Below, piece by piece: positions 27,199 through 35,556 of a DNA stretch of 64,000 bases. Position 1 is the stretch's first letter. Each line of letters begins with the position of its first letter. The position numbers were made by a program, and so were the translations under genes. This DNA is from Streptomyces katrae (GTDB lineage Bacteria > Actinomycetota > Actinomycetes > Streptomycetales > Streptomycetaceae): assembly GCF_002028425.1 (NCBI RefSeq), contig NZ_CP020042.1:5679560-5743559 (forward strand), read 5' to 3'. The notes below the pieces were generated by a model. That model was given only the letters and a program-made list of their open reading frames with translations. It made no database searches and was not told the origin of the DNA.

Positions 27199-27909
27199 AT
27201 GAGACTGCTGCTCGTCGAGGACGACGACCACGTCGCCGCCGCCCTGTCCGCGATCCTCGCCCGGCACGGCTTCCAGGTCACCCATGCCCGCAACGGCGAG
27301 GAGGCCCTTCAGGCGCTGCTGCCGGCCGGGGCGAAACCCTTCGGGGTGGTGCTGCTGGACCTCGGCCTGCCCGACCAGGACGGATACGAGGTCTGCGGCA
27401 AGATCCGCAAGCGCACCAGCACGCCTGTGATCATGGTGACGGCCCGCGGTGACGTCCGCTCCCGCATCCACGGCCTGAACATGGGCGCCGACGACTACGT
27501 GGTCAAGCCGTACGACACCGGCGAACTCCTCGCCCGCATCCACGCCGTCGCCCGCCGCACCGGCGGCTCCGAGGACACGACCGGCACCGACGGCCCGCCC
27601 GGCGATCCCGGTGTGGTCCGGCTCGGCCCGGTCGTCGTCGAGCTGCCCACCCGCCGCGTCACCGTGAACGGCACCGACGTCCCCCTCACCCGCAAGGAAT
27701 TCGACCTCCTGGCCCTGCTCGCGCAGCGGCCCGGGGTGGTCTTCCGCCGCGAGCAGATCATCAGCGAGGTCTGGCGCACCAGCTGGGAGGGCACCGGCCG
27801 CACCCTCGAAGTGCACGTCGCCTCGCTGCGCTCCAAGCTCGCCATGCCCGCGCTCATCGAGACCGTCCGCGGGGTGGGCTACCGGCTCGTCACCCCGGCC
27901 GCGCCCTAG
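27199..27909 (+). CDS. OmpR/PhoB family response regulator
   Basis: The 236-residue regulator has a receiver domain with acidic residues in VEDDD, the phosphoacceptor Asp54 in VVLLDLGLPDQDG and the lysine in DDYVVKPYD (103). The C-terminal winged helix carries LTRKEFDLLALLAQRPGVVF and RTLEVHVASLRSKL. The ATG follows GGAAAGGGGG. The kinase gene starts 12 bases after the stop. The pair is divergent from gluABCD; in S. coelicolor a two-component system sits in the same place, so glutamate-related control is conceivable but not shown. Confidence 0.94.
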   Translation: MRLLLVEDDDHVAAALSAILARHGFQVTHARNGEEALQALLPAGAKPFGVVLLDLGLPDQDGYEVCGKIRKRTSTPVIMVTARGDVRSRIHGLNMGADDYVVKPYDTGELLARIHAVARRTGGSEDTTGTDGPPGDPGVVRLGPVVVELPTRRVTVNGTDVPLTRKEFDLLALLAQRPGVVFRREQIISEVWRTSWEGTGRTLEVHVASLRSKLAMPALIETVRGVGYRLVTPAAP

Positions 27910-27921
27910 CGGGGCCCCGCC

Positions 27922-29334
27922 GTGCGCGCACGCCTGCTCCCGCTCCTCGTCATCCTGATGGCGGGCGTGCTGCTCGCCCTCGGCTTCCCGCTCGCCGTCA
28001 GCCTCGCCGCCGCCCAGCAGCAGCGGGTGGTGGTCGACCGGATCGACGACAGCGCCCGGTTCGCCGCCCTCGCCCAGTTCGTCATCGACGCCGAGGGCTC
28101 CGGCGCCACCGGCGCCGACGAGCGGCGCGACACCCTCCAGCTGGAACTCGCCCGCTACCACGAGCTGTACGGCATCCGCGTCGGCATCTTCTACCGCGAC
28201 GACAACGCCATGGTCCGCGCCCCCGGCTGGTGGCAGCTGCCCGACTCCGGCGAGGCCCGGCGCTCCTTCGAGGAGGCCCTCGCCGGCCGCCGCAGCCACG
28301 ACCCCGGACAGGTCTGGCCCTGGCAGGTCAACGGCAGACTCCTCGTCGTCTCCCCGGTCGTCCTCGACGGAGACGTGGTCGCCGTCGTCGCCACCGAATC
28401 ACCCACCGACCAGATGCGCGCCCGGATCCTGCACGGCTGGCTGCTCATCGCCGCCGGGCTCGCCGCCGCCATGCTGGCCGCGTTCGGCGCCGCACTGCGG
28501 CTGACCGGCTGGGTGCTGAGGCCCGTCCGGACCCTGGACGCCGCCGCCCACGGCATCGCCACCGGACGCATGAACTCCCGCGTCGCCGCCGCGAGCGGCC
28601 CCCCGGAACTCAGACGCCTGGCCCGCTCGTTCAACGAGATGGCCGACAACGTCGAAGAGGTACTGGAGCAGCAGCGGGCGTTCGTCGCGGACGCCTCCCA
28701 CCAGCTGCGCAACCCGCTCGCCGCGCTGCTCCTGCGCATCGAGCTCCTCGCCCTCGAACTCCCCGAGGGCAACGAGGAGATCGCCTCCGTGCGCACCGAG
28801 GGCAAACGCCTGGCCCAGGTCCTCGACGACCTCCTCGACCTGGCACTGGCCGAACACGCCTCCGCCGAGATCAGCCTCACGGACATCGGTGCCCTCGCCG
28901 CCGAACGGGTGGCCTCCTGGCGGCCGTACGCCGAGGAGAAGGGCGTACGGCTCCGCGAGACGGGCCGCTCCGCCGTCACCGGCTGGGCCGACCCCATCGC
29001 CCTGTCCAGCGCGCTCGACGCCGTCATCGACAACGCCCTGAAGTTCACCCCGGCGGGTGAGGAGGTCGAGGTCTCCGTCTCCGCCGAGGGCTCCAGCGCC
29101 CTCGTGGTCGTCGCCGACCGGGGGCCCGGCCTGACCGAGGACGAACTGCTGCGCGTTGGCGACCGCTTCTGGCGCAGCGGCCGCCACCAGAACGTCAAGG
29201 GGTCCGGACTGGGCCTGTCGATCTCCCGCGCCCTGCTCGCCACCGGCGGCGGCACCCTCTCCTACGCCAAGAACCCGCCGCACGGCCTGCGCGTGACGGT
29301 GGCCGTGCCGCGCACCGGCCCGGACGCAGGCTGA
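27922..29334 (+). CDS. Sensor histidine kinase
   Basis: The 470-residue membrane kinase begins with GTG. Helix 1 is at about residues 5-30, and an extracytoplasmic sensor domain of about 135 residues (RFAALAQFVIDAEGS to VVAVVATES) follows. Helix 2 is at about residues 172-196, then HAMP (VLRPVRTLDAAAHGIATGRM). The HisKA phosphoacceptor is His260 in DASHQLRNPL, and the HATPase domain carries N (VIDNALKF), G1 (DRGPGL) and G2 (GSGLGLSIS) boxes. It forms a pair with the preceding response regulator. The signal is unknown. Confidence 0.94.
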   Translation: MRARLLPLLVILMAGVLLALGFPLAVSLAAAQQQRVVVDRIDDSARFAALAQFVIDAEGSGATGADERRDTLQLELARYHELYGIRVGIFYRDDNAMVRAPGWWQLPDSGEARRSFEEALAGRRSHDPGQVWPWQVNGRLLVVSPVVLDGDVVAVVATESPTDQMRARILHGWLLIAAGLAAAMLAAFGAALRLTGWVLRPVRTLDAAAHGIATGRMNSRVAAASGPPELRRLARSFNEMADNVEEVLEQQRAFVADASHQLRNPLAALLLRIELLALELPEGNEEIASVRTEGKRLAQVLDDLLDLALAEHASAEISLTDIGALAAERVASWRPYAEEKGVRLRETGRSAVTGWADPIALSSALDAVIDNALKFTPAGEEVEVSVSAEGSSALVVVADRGPGLTEDELLRVGDRFWRSGRHQNVKGSGLGLSISRALLATGGGTLSYAKNPPHGLRVTVAVPRTGPDAG

Positions 29335-29349
29335 GCCCCCGCCGCCGCG

Positions 29350-31449
29350 TCACCACCGGAATGCGGCGCGGGCCGGGGCCGAGACCGCGTACGTCTCGTC
29401 CACCGCCCGCAGCTCCAGGGCGGCCGCCCGCTCCCGCCCGGCGCGGACCAGGCGGGGCAGATACAGGGCGGTGCCACAGGTGCCGGCCAGGAAGCGCCGG
29501 GTGCCGTCGGGCAGTCGCCGGTACAGCTCGTAGTGCCGGACCGGCCCGGCCGCCCGGCCCCAGGACAGCCGGAGCTCGGCCTCCGCACCCCGCCGGGCCG
29601 AGGCGTCGACCCCGAGGCGGGAGGGCGGGGCCGGGTGCCGGGCGGCGGTGGTGTCGCGTACCGACAGGGCTCCGAGCCGCCAGGACACCGGCTTCGTCCC
29701 CCGCGCGGTGATCCGTACGGCAAGGGCGTACGCCGTCTCCCCGGCCAGCGCCGCGAGGGGGATCCGGGAGGTCCGCCAGCCGGCGCCGGCCGTGCCGGCC
29801 CGCAGCCAGGTGTACGGGACGGGCTCGCCCGGGGCGGCCGGCGGGCGGAGCGCGACCCCGAGCTCGATGCCGAGCGGGTCCGGGCCGCCCGTGTGGACGA
29901 GCTCGGCGACCGTGGCGGGGGTCAGCGGCAGCCGGACGGCGTGCAGGCCCACGGCGGCGGGGGCGGTGAGGGCGCCCGCCACGAGCAGGCTGGAGCCGCC
30001 GCGCCAGGCGTCCGCGAAGTCCAGGGAGACGTCCGGGCGTTCGCCCACGGTGTCCACCACCCAGCGGCGGCCCGGGAGCCGGTCCTGGAGCCCCAGGTGG
30101 TTCCAGGGCTCCTCCGAGACGGCCCGGCCCCCCTCGTACCAGCGCAGCCCGTGCCCCGTGTTGAAGGAGCAGGCGAACGGGAGCTCGGCGACGGTGGACC
30201 GGTCGGCGACGGCCGTCGCGGGCGCCCGCCAGACCGCACCGGGCGCGGGCCGCGCCGGATCCAGGGACTCGCCCGTCCAGAACCGGTCGTCGGCCCGGTG
30301 GAAGGCGCCGGGGGAGCGGTCCGCCAGGTGGTTGCGGGTCCATTCGGGCCGGTAGAGGCCGAGGCTGACGACGTGATCGCGGCCGCGCGGCACGATCGCG
30401 TCCCAGCGCACCTCGGAGTCCCAGCCGCGGGACTCCACGTCCACCGCGGCCCACAGCTCGTGACGGGAGCGGCCCAGCCGCTCGGCGAGGGAGGCGGAGG
30501 AGACCAGGGAACCGGGCGTCCAGCGGAAGTCCACGAACATCGTGTCCGCGACCCGGCCCGCCCGGTCCTCGAAGAACTCCTGGTTGAGCGCGTCCAGCGC
30601 CCCCCGCCAGCCCACCGCGCCCGTGCTGTTCATGGCGTCGTACCAGGTGATGCGCAGCCCGCTGGGCTCCCCGGCGGCCCGCAGGGCGCGCAGGAACTCC
30701 CGCATCCGCCCGGCCAGGGCGCTGTCGCCGCCGTCCGTCTCGGCGTTGACGAACCAGCCGTCGAACCCGTACGCCACCGCCACCTCGGCCAGCTTCTCCG
30801 CGAGCGGGAAGCGGCCGTCGGCCTCGCGCCGGACCAGGTCCCGGGTCCAGCGCAGGTCGCCGCCGTAGGCGACGGGCGGCAGGAAGACGTTGCCCAGGAC
30901 CCGCACCCCGTTGCGGTGGGCCGCGTCGACCACGGGCGCGTTCGGGGCGAGGATCAGCCCCTCGCCGGCCGAACCGCCCCAGAACACCAGCTCGTCGAGG
31001 TACGCCCAGTGCGTCAGTGCGTAGAAGTCGGCGGTCGCCGAGCCCTGGGAGGGGTTCCGGGCGGTGGGTCCGAAGGAGACGAGGGTGGTGATCCGGGCCT
31101 GTCCCGTCCGGGCATCCGGGTTCGCCGGGACCGGGGTGAACCGTGGGGCCAGCGGGACGCTCGCGGTGTTGTGCGCCAGGTCCGGATCGGAGTGCGGGCT
31201 CCACTCCTTGAGGGAGCGCCAGACGATCCCCGGGCCGGGCGTCCCCCCGGGGAGGGAATCGGGGAACCAGTAGGAGGCGTACGGGGCCAGGCCGCCGGGC
31301 TCCGTCACGGGGGCGGCCCCGGCGGGGGCCGGGGAGGAGGCGAGCAGGGCGGCGGCACCGGCCCCGGCGCCCAGGGCCAGGACGGTGCGGCGCGCCGGCC
31401 GTAAGGGGGCGGCGCTACGAGGACCGGCGCCGTTGCCGGGTTCGGACAT
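29350..31449 (-). CDS. Secreted GH85 endo-beta-N-acetylglucosaminidase
   Basis: The 699-residue enzyme has a twin-arginine type signal (RRTVLALGAGAGAAALLASS), so it is probably exported folded. The GH85 barrel follows with YASYWFPDSLPGG near residue 57 and the catalytic pair in FDGWFVNAETDGG (Asn235, Glu237), which supports substrate-assisted cleavage. C-terminal beta domains include a galactose-binding-like part and a fibronectin-like part. The family cuts between the two core GlcNAc residues of N-glycans. It is followed on the same strand, upstream in transcription, by the GH5 gene. Together with the LacI and ROK genes this suggests use of host or fungal glycoprotein glycans. Confidence 0.9.
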   Translation of the reverse strand: MSEPGNGAGPRSAAPLRPARRTVLALGAGAGAAALLASSPAPAGAAPVTEPGGLAPYASYWFPDSLPGGTPGPGIVWRSLKEWSPHSDPDLAHNTASVPLAPRFTPVPANPDARTGQARITTLVSFGPTARNPSQGSATADFYALTHWAYLDELVFWGGSAGEGLILAPNAPVVDAAHRNGVRVLGNVFLPPVAYGGDLRWTRDLVRREADGRFPLAEKLAEVAVAYGFDGWFVNAETDGGDSALAGRMREFLRALRAAGEPSGLRITWYDAMNSTGAVGWRGALDALNQEFFEDRAGRVADTMFVDFRWTPGSLVSSASLAERLGRSRHELWAAVDVESRGWDSEVRWDAIVPRGRDHVVSLGLYRPEWTRNHLADRSPGAFHRADDRFWTGESLDPARPAPGAVWRAPATAVADRSTVAELPFACSFNTGHGLRWYEGGRAVSEEPWNHLGLQDRLPGRRWVVDTVGERPDVSLDFADAWRGGSSLLVAGALTAPAAVGLHAVRLPLTPATVAELVHTGGPDPLGIELGVALRPPAAPGEPVPYTWLRAGTAGAGWRTSRIPLAALAGETAYALAVRITARGTKPVSWRLGALSVRDTTAARHPAPPSRLGVDASARRGAEAELRLSWGRAAGPVRHYELYRRLPDGTRRFLAGTCGTALYLPRLVRAGRERAAALELRAVDETYAVSAPARAAFRW

Positions 31450-31568
31450 GCGGGGGCTCCTCGGGGCAGGGGTGGTCGGGGCGGTTGGGGCGCACGGGGC
31501 GCACGGGGCGGCCGGGATCGCCGGGATGGTCGGGGGCGGGCGGGCGGTTCAGACGGGTGCCGGGCGGG

Positions 31569-32822
31569 TCAGGTCATGACGTCCTGCACCCGGAGCACCT
31601 CCGTGATGCCGCGGGCCGCCAGCCGCTCCGCGTCCTGCGCCTGCTCCGCCCGCACCACCGCCGGACGCACCCCCTTCGCCGCCAGGACCGCCCAGGCCTC
31701 GAAGAAGGCCCCGCCCGGGGCGCAGACCGACCGCCCCGACCCGGTGTCCAGGGCCAGGGCGGTGGACCGTACGGGCGGGCGGTGCTCCCGCCCCCGCCAG
31801 GCCCCGGCGATCCGGGCGACCACCGCCCCGGCGGGCTTGGTCCGGCCGTCGTTGGTCAGCAGGCCCAGCCCGTACTCCAGCTCGGGGAAGTCCGCCAGCT
31901 CCCGGGACACGTCGTGCGAGCACCACCAGGTGACCCCCCACAGACCGGGGCAGTCCAGCGCGGCCGCCAGGGTGGCCTCGGTGAACTCCGCCGCGTGCTC
32001 GGGCGGGACCAGCGGCGCGGGCGCCCCGACCTCCTGGAGCCACACCGGGCGGCCCGGGTCCTCGGCCCAGGCCTTGGACAGCTCGATCAGGTACGCGGCG
32101 TGCTGCTCGGTGGCCGTCCCGGCGCGCCCGTGGCGCTGCGCGGTGCCGTTGAACACCCACGCGTGCACGGCGGTCGCCGCGCCCAGCCGGGCCGCCTGGG
32201 CAGGCGTGAAGGGGTGCCCGTCCCGGAACCACACGGCGTCGTACTCGGCGTGCAGGTGGAACCGGCCGGGCGCGCCCTCCTCGCAGGCGGCCAGCATCCG
32301 CTCCAGCCAGCGCTCCGCCTGGGCGGCGGTGATCCGGTCGGGGTCGGGGTGGGGCGCGTCGGAGAACTGGTTGACCTCGTTCCCGACCGTCATCCCCAGG
32401 AAGTTCGGCCGGCCGGCGAGGGCCCCGGCCAGGGTGCGCAGGTACTCCTCCTGCGCGGCCACCACGTCGGGATCGGTGAAGATCCCGCGCCGGTGCCAGG
32501 TCGCGGTCCAGGCGGGCAGGAAGTCGAAGCTGGACAGGTGCCCCTGGAGGCCGTCCACGTGCACGTCGAGGCCGCGTTCGGCGGCCGCTTCGGCGAGCGC
32601 CACGAGCTGTTCGACGGCGCGCGGCCGGATCAGGGTCCGGTTCGGCTGGAAGAGCGGCCACAGCGGGAAGACCCGCACGTGGTCCAGGCCGAGCGCGGCG
32701 ACCGAGTCCAGGTCGGCCCGCACCTCGTCGGCGTCGAAGTCCAGCCAGTGGTGGAACCAGCCCCGGGCGGGGGTGTAGTTCACGCCGAAGCGCAGGGTGC
32801 GGGGGTGGGCGGCGCGGTCCAT
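31569..32822 (-). CDS. Glycoside hydrolase family 5-like protein, possible GH5_18 beta-mannosidase
   Basis: The 417-residue TIM-barrel hydrolase has no signal peptide, so it is likely cytosolic. The acid/base glutamate is Glu149 in MTVGNEVNQFSD and the nucleophile Glu264 in VWLQEVGAP. The substrate side has LRFGVNYTPARGWFHHW. Its placement beside a GH85 endoglycosidase matches, from memory, GH5_18 enzymes that cleave the Man-beta-1,4-GlcNAc core unit released from N-glycans. That subfamily is inferred from context and not proven. It is the first gene of the two-gene glycosidase unit, divergent from the LacI gene. Confidence 0.82.
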   Translation of the reverse strand: MDRAAHPRTLRFGVNYTPARGWFHHWLDFDADEVRADLDSVAALGLDHVRVFPLWPLFQPNRTLIRPRAVEQLVALAEAAAERGLDVHVDGLQGHLSSFDFLPAWTATWHRRGIFTDPDVVAAQEEYLRTLAGALAGRPNFLGMTVGNEVNQFSDAPHPDPDRITAAQAERWLERMLAACEEGAPGRFHLHAEYDAVWFRDGHPFTPAQAARLGAATAVHAWVFNGTAQRHGRAGTATEQHAAYLIELSKAWAEDPGRPVWLQEVGAPAPLVPPEHAAEFTEATLAAALDCPGLWGVTWWCSHDVSRELADFPELEYGLGLLTNDGRTKPAGAVVARIAGAWRGREHRPPVRSTALALDTGSGRSVCAPGGAFFEAWAVLAAKGVRPAVVRAEQAQDAERLAARGITEVLRVQDVMT

Positions 32823-33175
32823 GAGGGGTCCCGGAGTTCAGGGGGGAATTCGCCGGACGCCCACAAACTGCCGGGCCGGTCCACGGGAAGTCAACAGGGC
32901 CTCGGGAGGCCGCCGTCCGAATTCCGGCGAGCGGGGTACTTATGCGCTTCAGCCGTTCTGGCAGCAGGGCGGCGGGCAGGAACGGTCCCCGGAGCTAATG
33001 CGGTTTAGTACGGGCGCGCGTACCGGTGCCGGCGGTGAAAGGGGCAGGGGAATTCAGGCCGTGCCGGAGGCCGCCGGGGGCGGCCGCCGGTGCGGACCAC
33101 CGGGGCCGGATCGCGTACGGTCCGGCCAACGAGTCCACGTCGACCACGTCACCGAGGGATGAGGCAGGCACGGCC
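32823..33175. promoter_or_regulatory. Divergent intergenic region between GH5 and LacI genes
   Basis: This 353-base region must hold promoters for both directions and probably the LacI-type operator. I see two GAATTC-containing segments about 70 bases apart, GAATTCGCCGGACG (near 32847) and GTCCGAATTCCGGCG (near 32915), which are partly inverted copies. No clear LacI consensus operator and no gene were recognised. Confidence 0.4.
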
Positions 33176-34504
33176 ATGGCCCGCAGACCCACCATCAAGG
33201 ACATCGCCCGCCAGGCCGGGGTGTCGGAGAGCGCCGTCTCCTTCGCACTGAACGGCAAGCCGGGCGTCTCCGAGGACACCCGCGCCCGGATCCGCGGGGT
33301 CGCACAGGAGCTCGGCTGGCAGCCCAACAGCGCCGCCCGGGCCCTGTCCGGCGAACGCTCCGGCGCCGTCGGGCTGGTCCTGGCCCGTCCCGCGCACACC
33401 CTCGGCGCCGAGTCCTTCTTCCTGCGGCTCGTGTCCGGCATCCAGGAGGTGCTGTCGGCCGCCGGGACCGCCCTGCTCTTCCAGGTGGTGGAGGACGTCG
33501 AGGCCGAGTGCGCGGTCTACCGGCGGTGGTGGGCCGAGCGGCGGGTGGACGGGGTCCTCGTCGTCGACCCCCGCACCCGCGACCCGCGGCCCGCCCTCCT
33601 GACCGGGCTGGGGCTCCCGGCGGTCGTGATAGGGGGCGGCGCTGGAACGCCCCCGGACGCCTGGGACCCGGAGGGCGCCGGGGGCCCCGGGACCCCGCCC
33701 CCGTCGACCGCGGCACTGCCCGGCGCGGCGGCCGGGGCTGCGGGGTCCGCCAGGGCTGCCGGGTCCGCGTCTGTCGGGTCTGGGTCCGCCAGGTCCGCCG
33801 GGTCCCGGGCCGCCGGGTCGGGGTCTGGGGCCGCCGGGTCGGGGCCTGTCGGGGCTGCCGTGAGCGCTGGGTCCGCCGGGTCCGCCGTTCCCGTGGCGGA
33901 CGGCGGGGCGTGGGCGGGGGCGGGCGTAGGGACGGGCGGCGGGGCTGCCGGGCTCTCGGCCGTGCGGGCCGACGACGCGCGGGCCATGACCGAGGTCCTG
34001 GAGCACCTCCACGCCCTCGGCCACCGCCGCATCGTCCACATCGCAGGCCTGCCCGGACTCGCCCACACCGCCCGCCGGGTGGCCGCGCTGCGCGCCGAGG
34101 CCGACCGGCTCGGGCTGCCGCCCGGCCGGGTGCGCTCGGTGCCCACGGACTACTCCGACACCGAGGGCGCCGCCGCCACCCGACGGGTCCTCGCGGAGCC
34201 GGAGCCGCCGACCGCACTGGTCTACGACAACGACGTGATGGCGGTGGCGGGCAGCGCGGTCGCCGCCGGACTGGGCATCCCCGTGCCCGGCCGGCTCTCC
34301 ATCGTCGCCTGGGACGACTCGGCCCTCTGCCGGGTCACCCACCCCCCGCTGACCGCCCTGGTCCGCGACACCGCCGGATTCGGCCGGCTCGCCGCCGAGG
34401 AACTGCTCCACGTCCTGGCCGGCGGCCCGCCCCGGGTCCGCGAGAGCGAGCTGCCCCGGCTGGAACCCCGCGGGAGTACCGCCCCGCCCCCGGCCGCATA
34501 CTGA
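33176..34504 (+). CDS. LacI family regulator with a repetitive insertion in the sensor domain
   Basis: The 442-residue protein is about 100 residues longer than usual. The N-terminal HTH (TIKDIARQAGVSESAVSFALNG) and hinge are normal. The sugar-binding domain begins normally (GAVGLVLARPAHTLGAESFF) but is interrupted from about residue 156 to 259 by Ala/Gly/Ser-rich sequence (AGSARAAGSASVGSGSARSA and similar). It resumes at VRADDARAMTEVLEHLHALG and ends with the usual VAWDDSALCRVTHPPLT. The insertion falls where a short loop is expected, so the fold may tolerate it. The probable role is repression of the flanking glycosidase and ROK genes. Confidence 0.88.
   Translation: MARRPTIKDIARQAGVSESAVSFALNGKPGVSEDTRARIRGVAQELGWQPNSAARALSGERSGAVGLVLARPAHTLGAESFFLRLVSGIQEVLSAAGTALLFQVVEDVEAECAVYRRWWAERRVDGVLVVDPRTRDPRPALLTGLGLPAVVIGGGAGTPPDAWDPEGAGGPGTPPPSTAALPGAAAGAAGSARAAGSASVGSGSARSAGSRAAGSGSGAAGSGPVGAAVSAGSAGSAVPVADGGAWAGAGVGTGGGAAGLSAVRADDARAMTEVLEHLHALGHRRIVHIAGLPGLAHTARRVAALRAEADRLGLPPGRVRSVPTDYSDTEGAAATRRVLAEPEPPTALVYDNDVMAVAGSAVAAGLGIPVPGRLSIVAWDDSALCRVTHPPLTALVRDTAGFGRLAAEELLHVLAGGPPRVRESELPRLEPRGSTAPPPAAY
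33731..33895 (+). repeat. GC-rich short tandem repeats inside the LacI gene
   Basis: Degenerate units such as GCCGGGTC, GGGTCCGCC and GGGTCTGGG recur many times in phase with the reading frame and encode Ala-Gly-Ser runs. The region looks like a minisatellite that has expanded while keeping the frame open. Confidence 0.75.
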
Positions 34505-34540
34505 AATCCGGCCCCTCTCCAGGAGTTCAGGAGCGCCCCC

Positions 34541-35545
34541 GTGACCACCCCCACCTCAGCCTTCCCCCTGCCGCGCGCGGCCGCGGCGGCGTCCGCCGCG
34601 GCCGAAGCCACCGGTCCGACCGTGGCCGTCGACATCGGGGGGACGAAGATCGCCGGGGCGCTGGTCCACCCCGACGGCACGATGACCGCGGCCACCCGCC
34701 GCCCGACCCCGCGCGGGACGGACCCGGAGGCGGTCATGGCGGCGGTCACCGAGGTGGTCGCGGACCTGTCCGCGGACCCGCTGTGGGAGCGGGCCGTCCG
34801 CTGCGGCATCGGCAGCGCGGGCCCGGTCGACACCTCGCGGGGCACCGTCAGCCCGGTCAACATCGAGGCCTGGCGCGGTTTCCCCGTCCAGGAGCGGGTC
34901 GCCGCCGAACTGGGCGCCCGCGGGGCCCGGATCCCGGTCGTTTTGGCCGGCGACGGGGTGGCCATGACGGCGGCGGAGCACTGGCTCGGCGCCGCCCGGG
35001 GGCATGCGAACGCCCTGTGCATGGTGGTCTCCACCGGGGTCGGGGGCGGGCTGATCCTCGACAACCAGCTCCACGCCGGACCCACCGGCAACGCCGGCCA
35101 CATCGGCCACATCAGCGTCGCGTTCGACGGCGAGCCGTGCGTCTGCGGCGGGCGCGGCTGCGTCGAATCCCTCGCCTCCGGCACCGCCATCGCCCGCTGG
35201 GCCCTCGACCAGGGCTGGACCGGCCCCGACCCGACGGCTGCGGGCGTGGCCGCCTCCGCCGCGGCGGGCGACCCGGTCGCACTGGCCGCCTTCGACCGCG
35301 CCGGGCGCGCCCTGGCCGCCGCCATCGCGGCCACCGCCACCCTGGTCGAGACCGACATCGCGGTGATCGGCGGCGGGGTCGCCGCCAGCGGGGACACCCT
35401 CTTCGGGCCGGTCCGGCGCCACCTGGCCTCGTACGCCACCCTGTCCTTCGTCGCGGACCTCCGGGTCGTCCCCGCCGCCCTCGGCACCGACGCCGGGCTC
35501 ATCGGGGCGGCGGCCGCCGCGAGGATGCTGGCGCCGGCCGGCTGA
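34541..35545 (+). CDS. ROK family sugar kinase
   Basis: The 334-residue cytosolic kinase has the N-terminal phosphate loop VAVDIGGTKIAGALV, the sugar-binding segment GPTGNAGHIGHI and the ROK zinc motif with CVCGGRGCVES. The GTG start has GGAG nine bases upstream. It follows the LacI gene by 36 bases and is probably co-transcribed. ROK kinases phosphorylate glucose, GlcNAc, ManNAc or mannose. Next to N-glycan hydrolases, GlcNAc or mannose is the most likely substrate. No transporter gene for the released sugars is adjacent. Confidence 0.9.
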   Translation: MTTPTSAFPLPRAAAAASAAAEATGPTVAVDIGGTKIAGALVHPDGTMTAATRRPTPRGTDPEAVMAAVTEVVADLSADPLWERAVRCGIGSAGPVDTSRGTVSPVNIEAWRGFPVQERVAAELGARGARIPVVLAGDGVAMTAAEHWLGAARGHANALCMVVSTGVGGGLILDNQLHAGPTGNAGHIGHISVAFDGEPCVCGGRGCVESLASGTAIARWALDQGWTGPDPTAAGVAASAAAGDPVALAAFDRAGRALAAAIAATATLVETDIAVIGGGVAASGDTLFGPVRRHLASYATLSFVADLRVVPAALGTDAGLIGAAAAARMLAPAG

Positions 35546-35556
35546 CGGGGCGGGGG

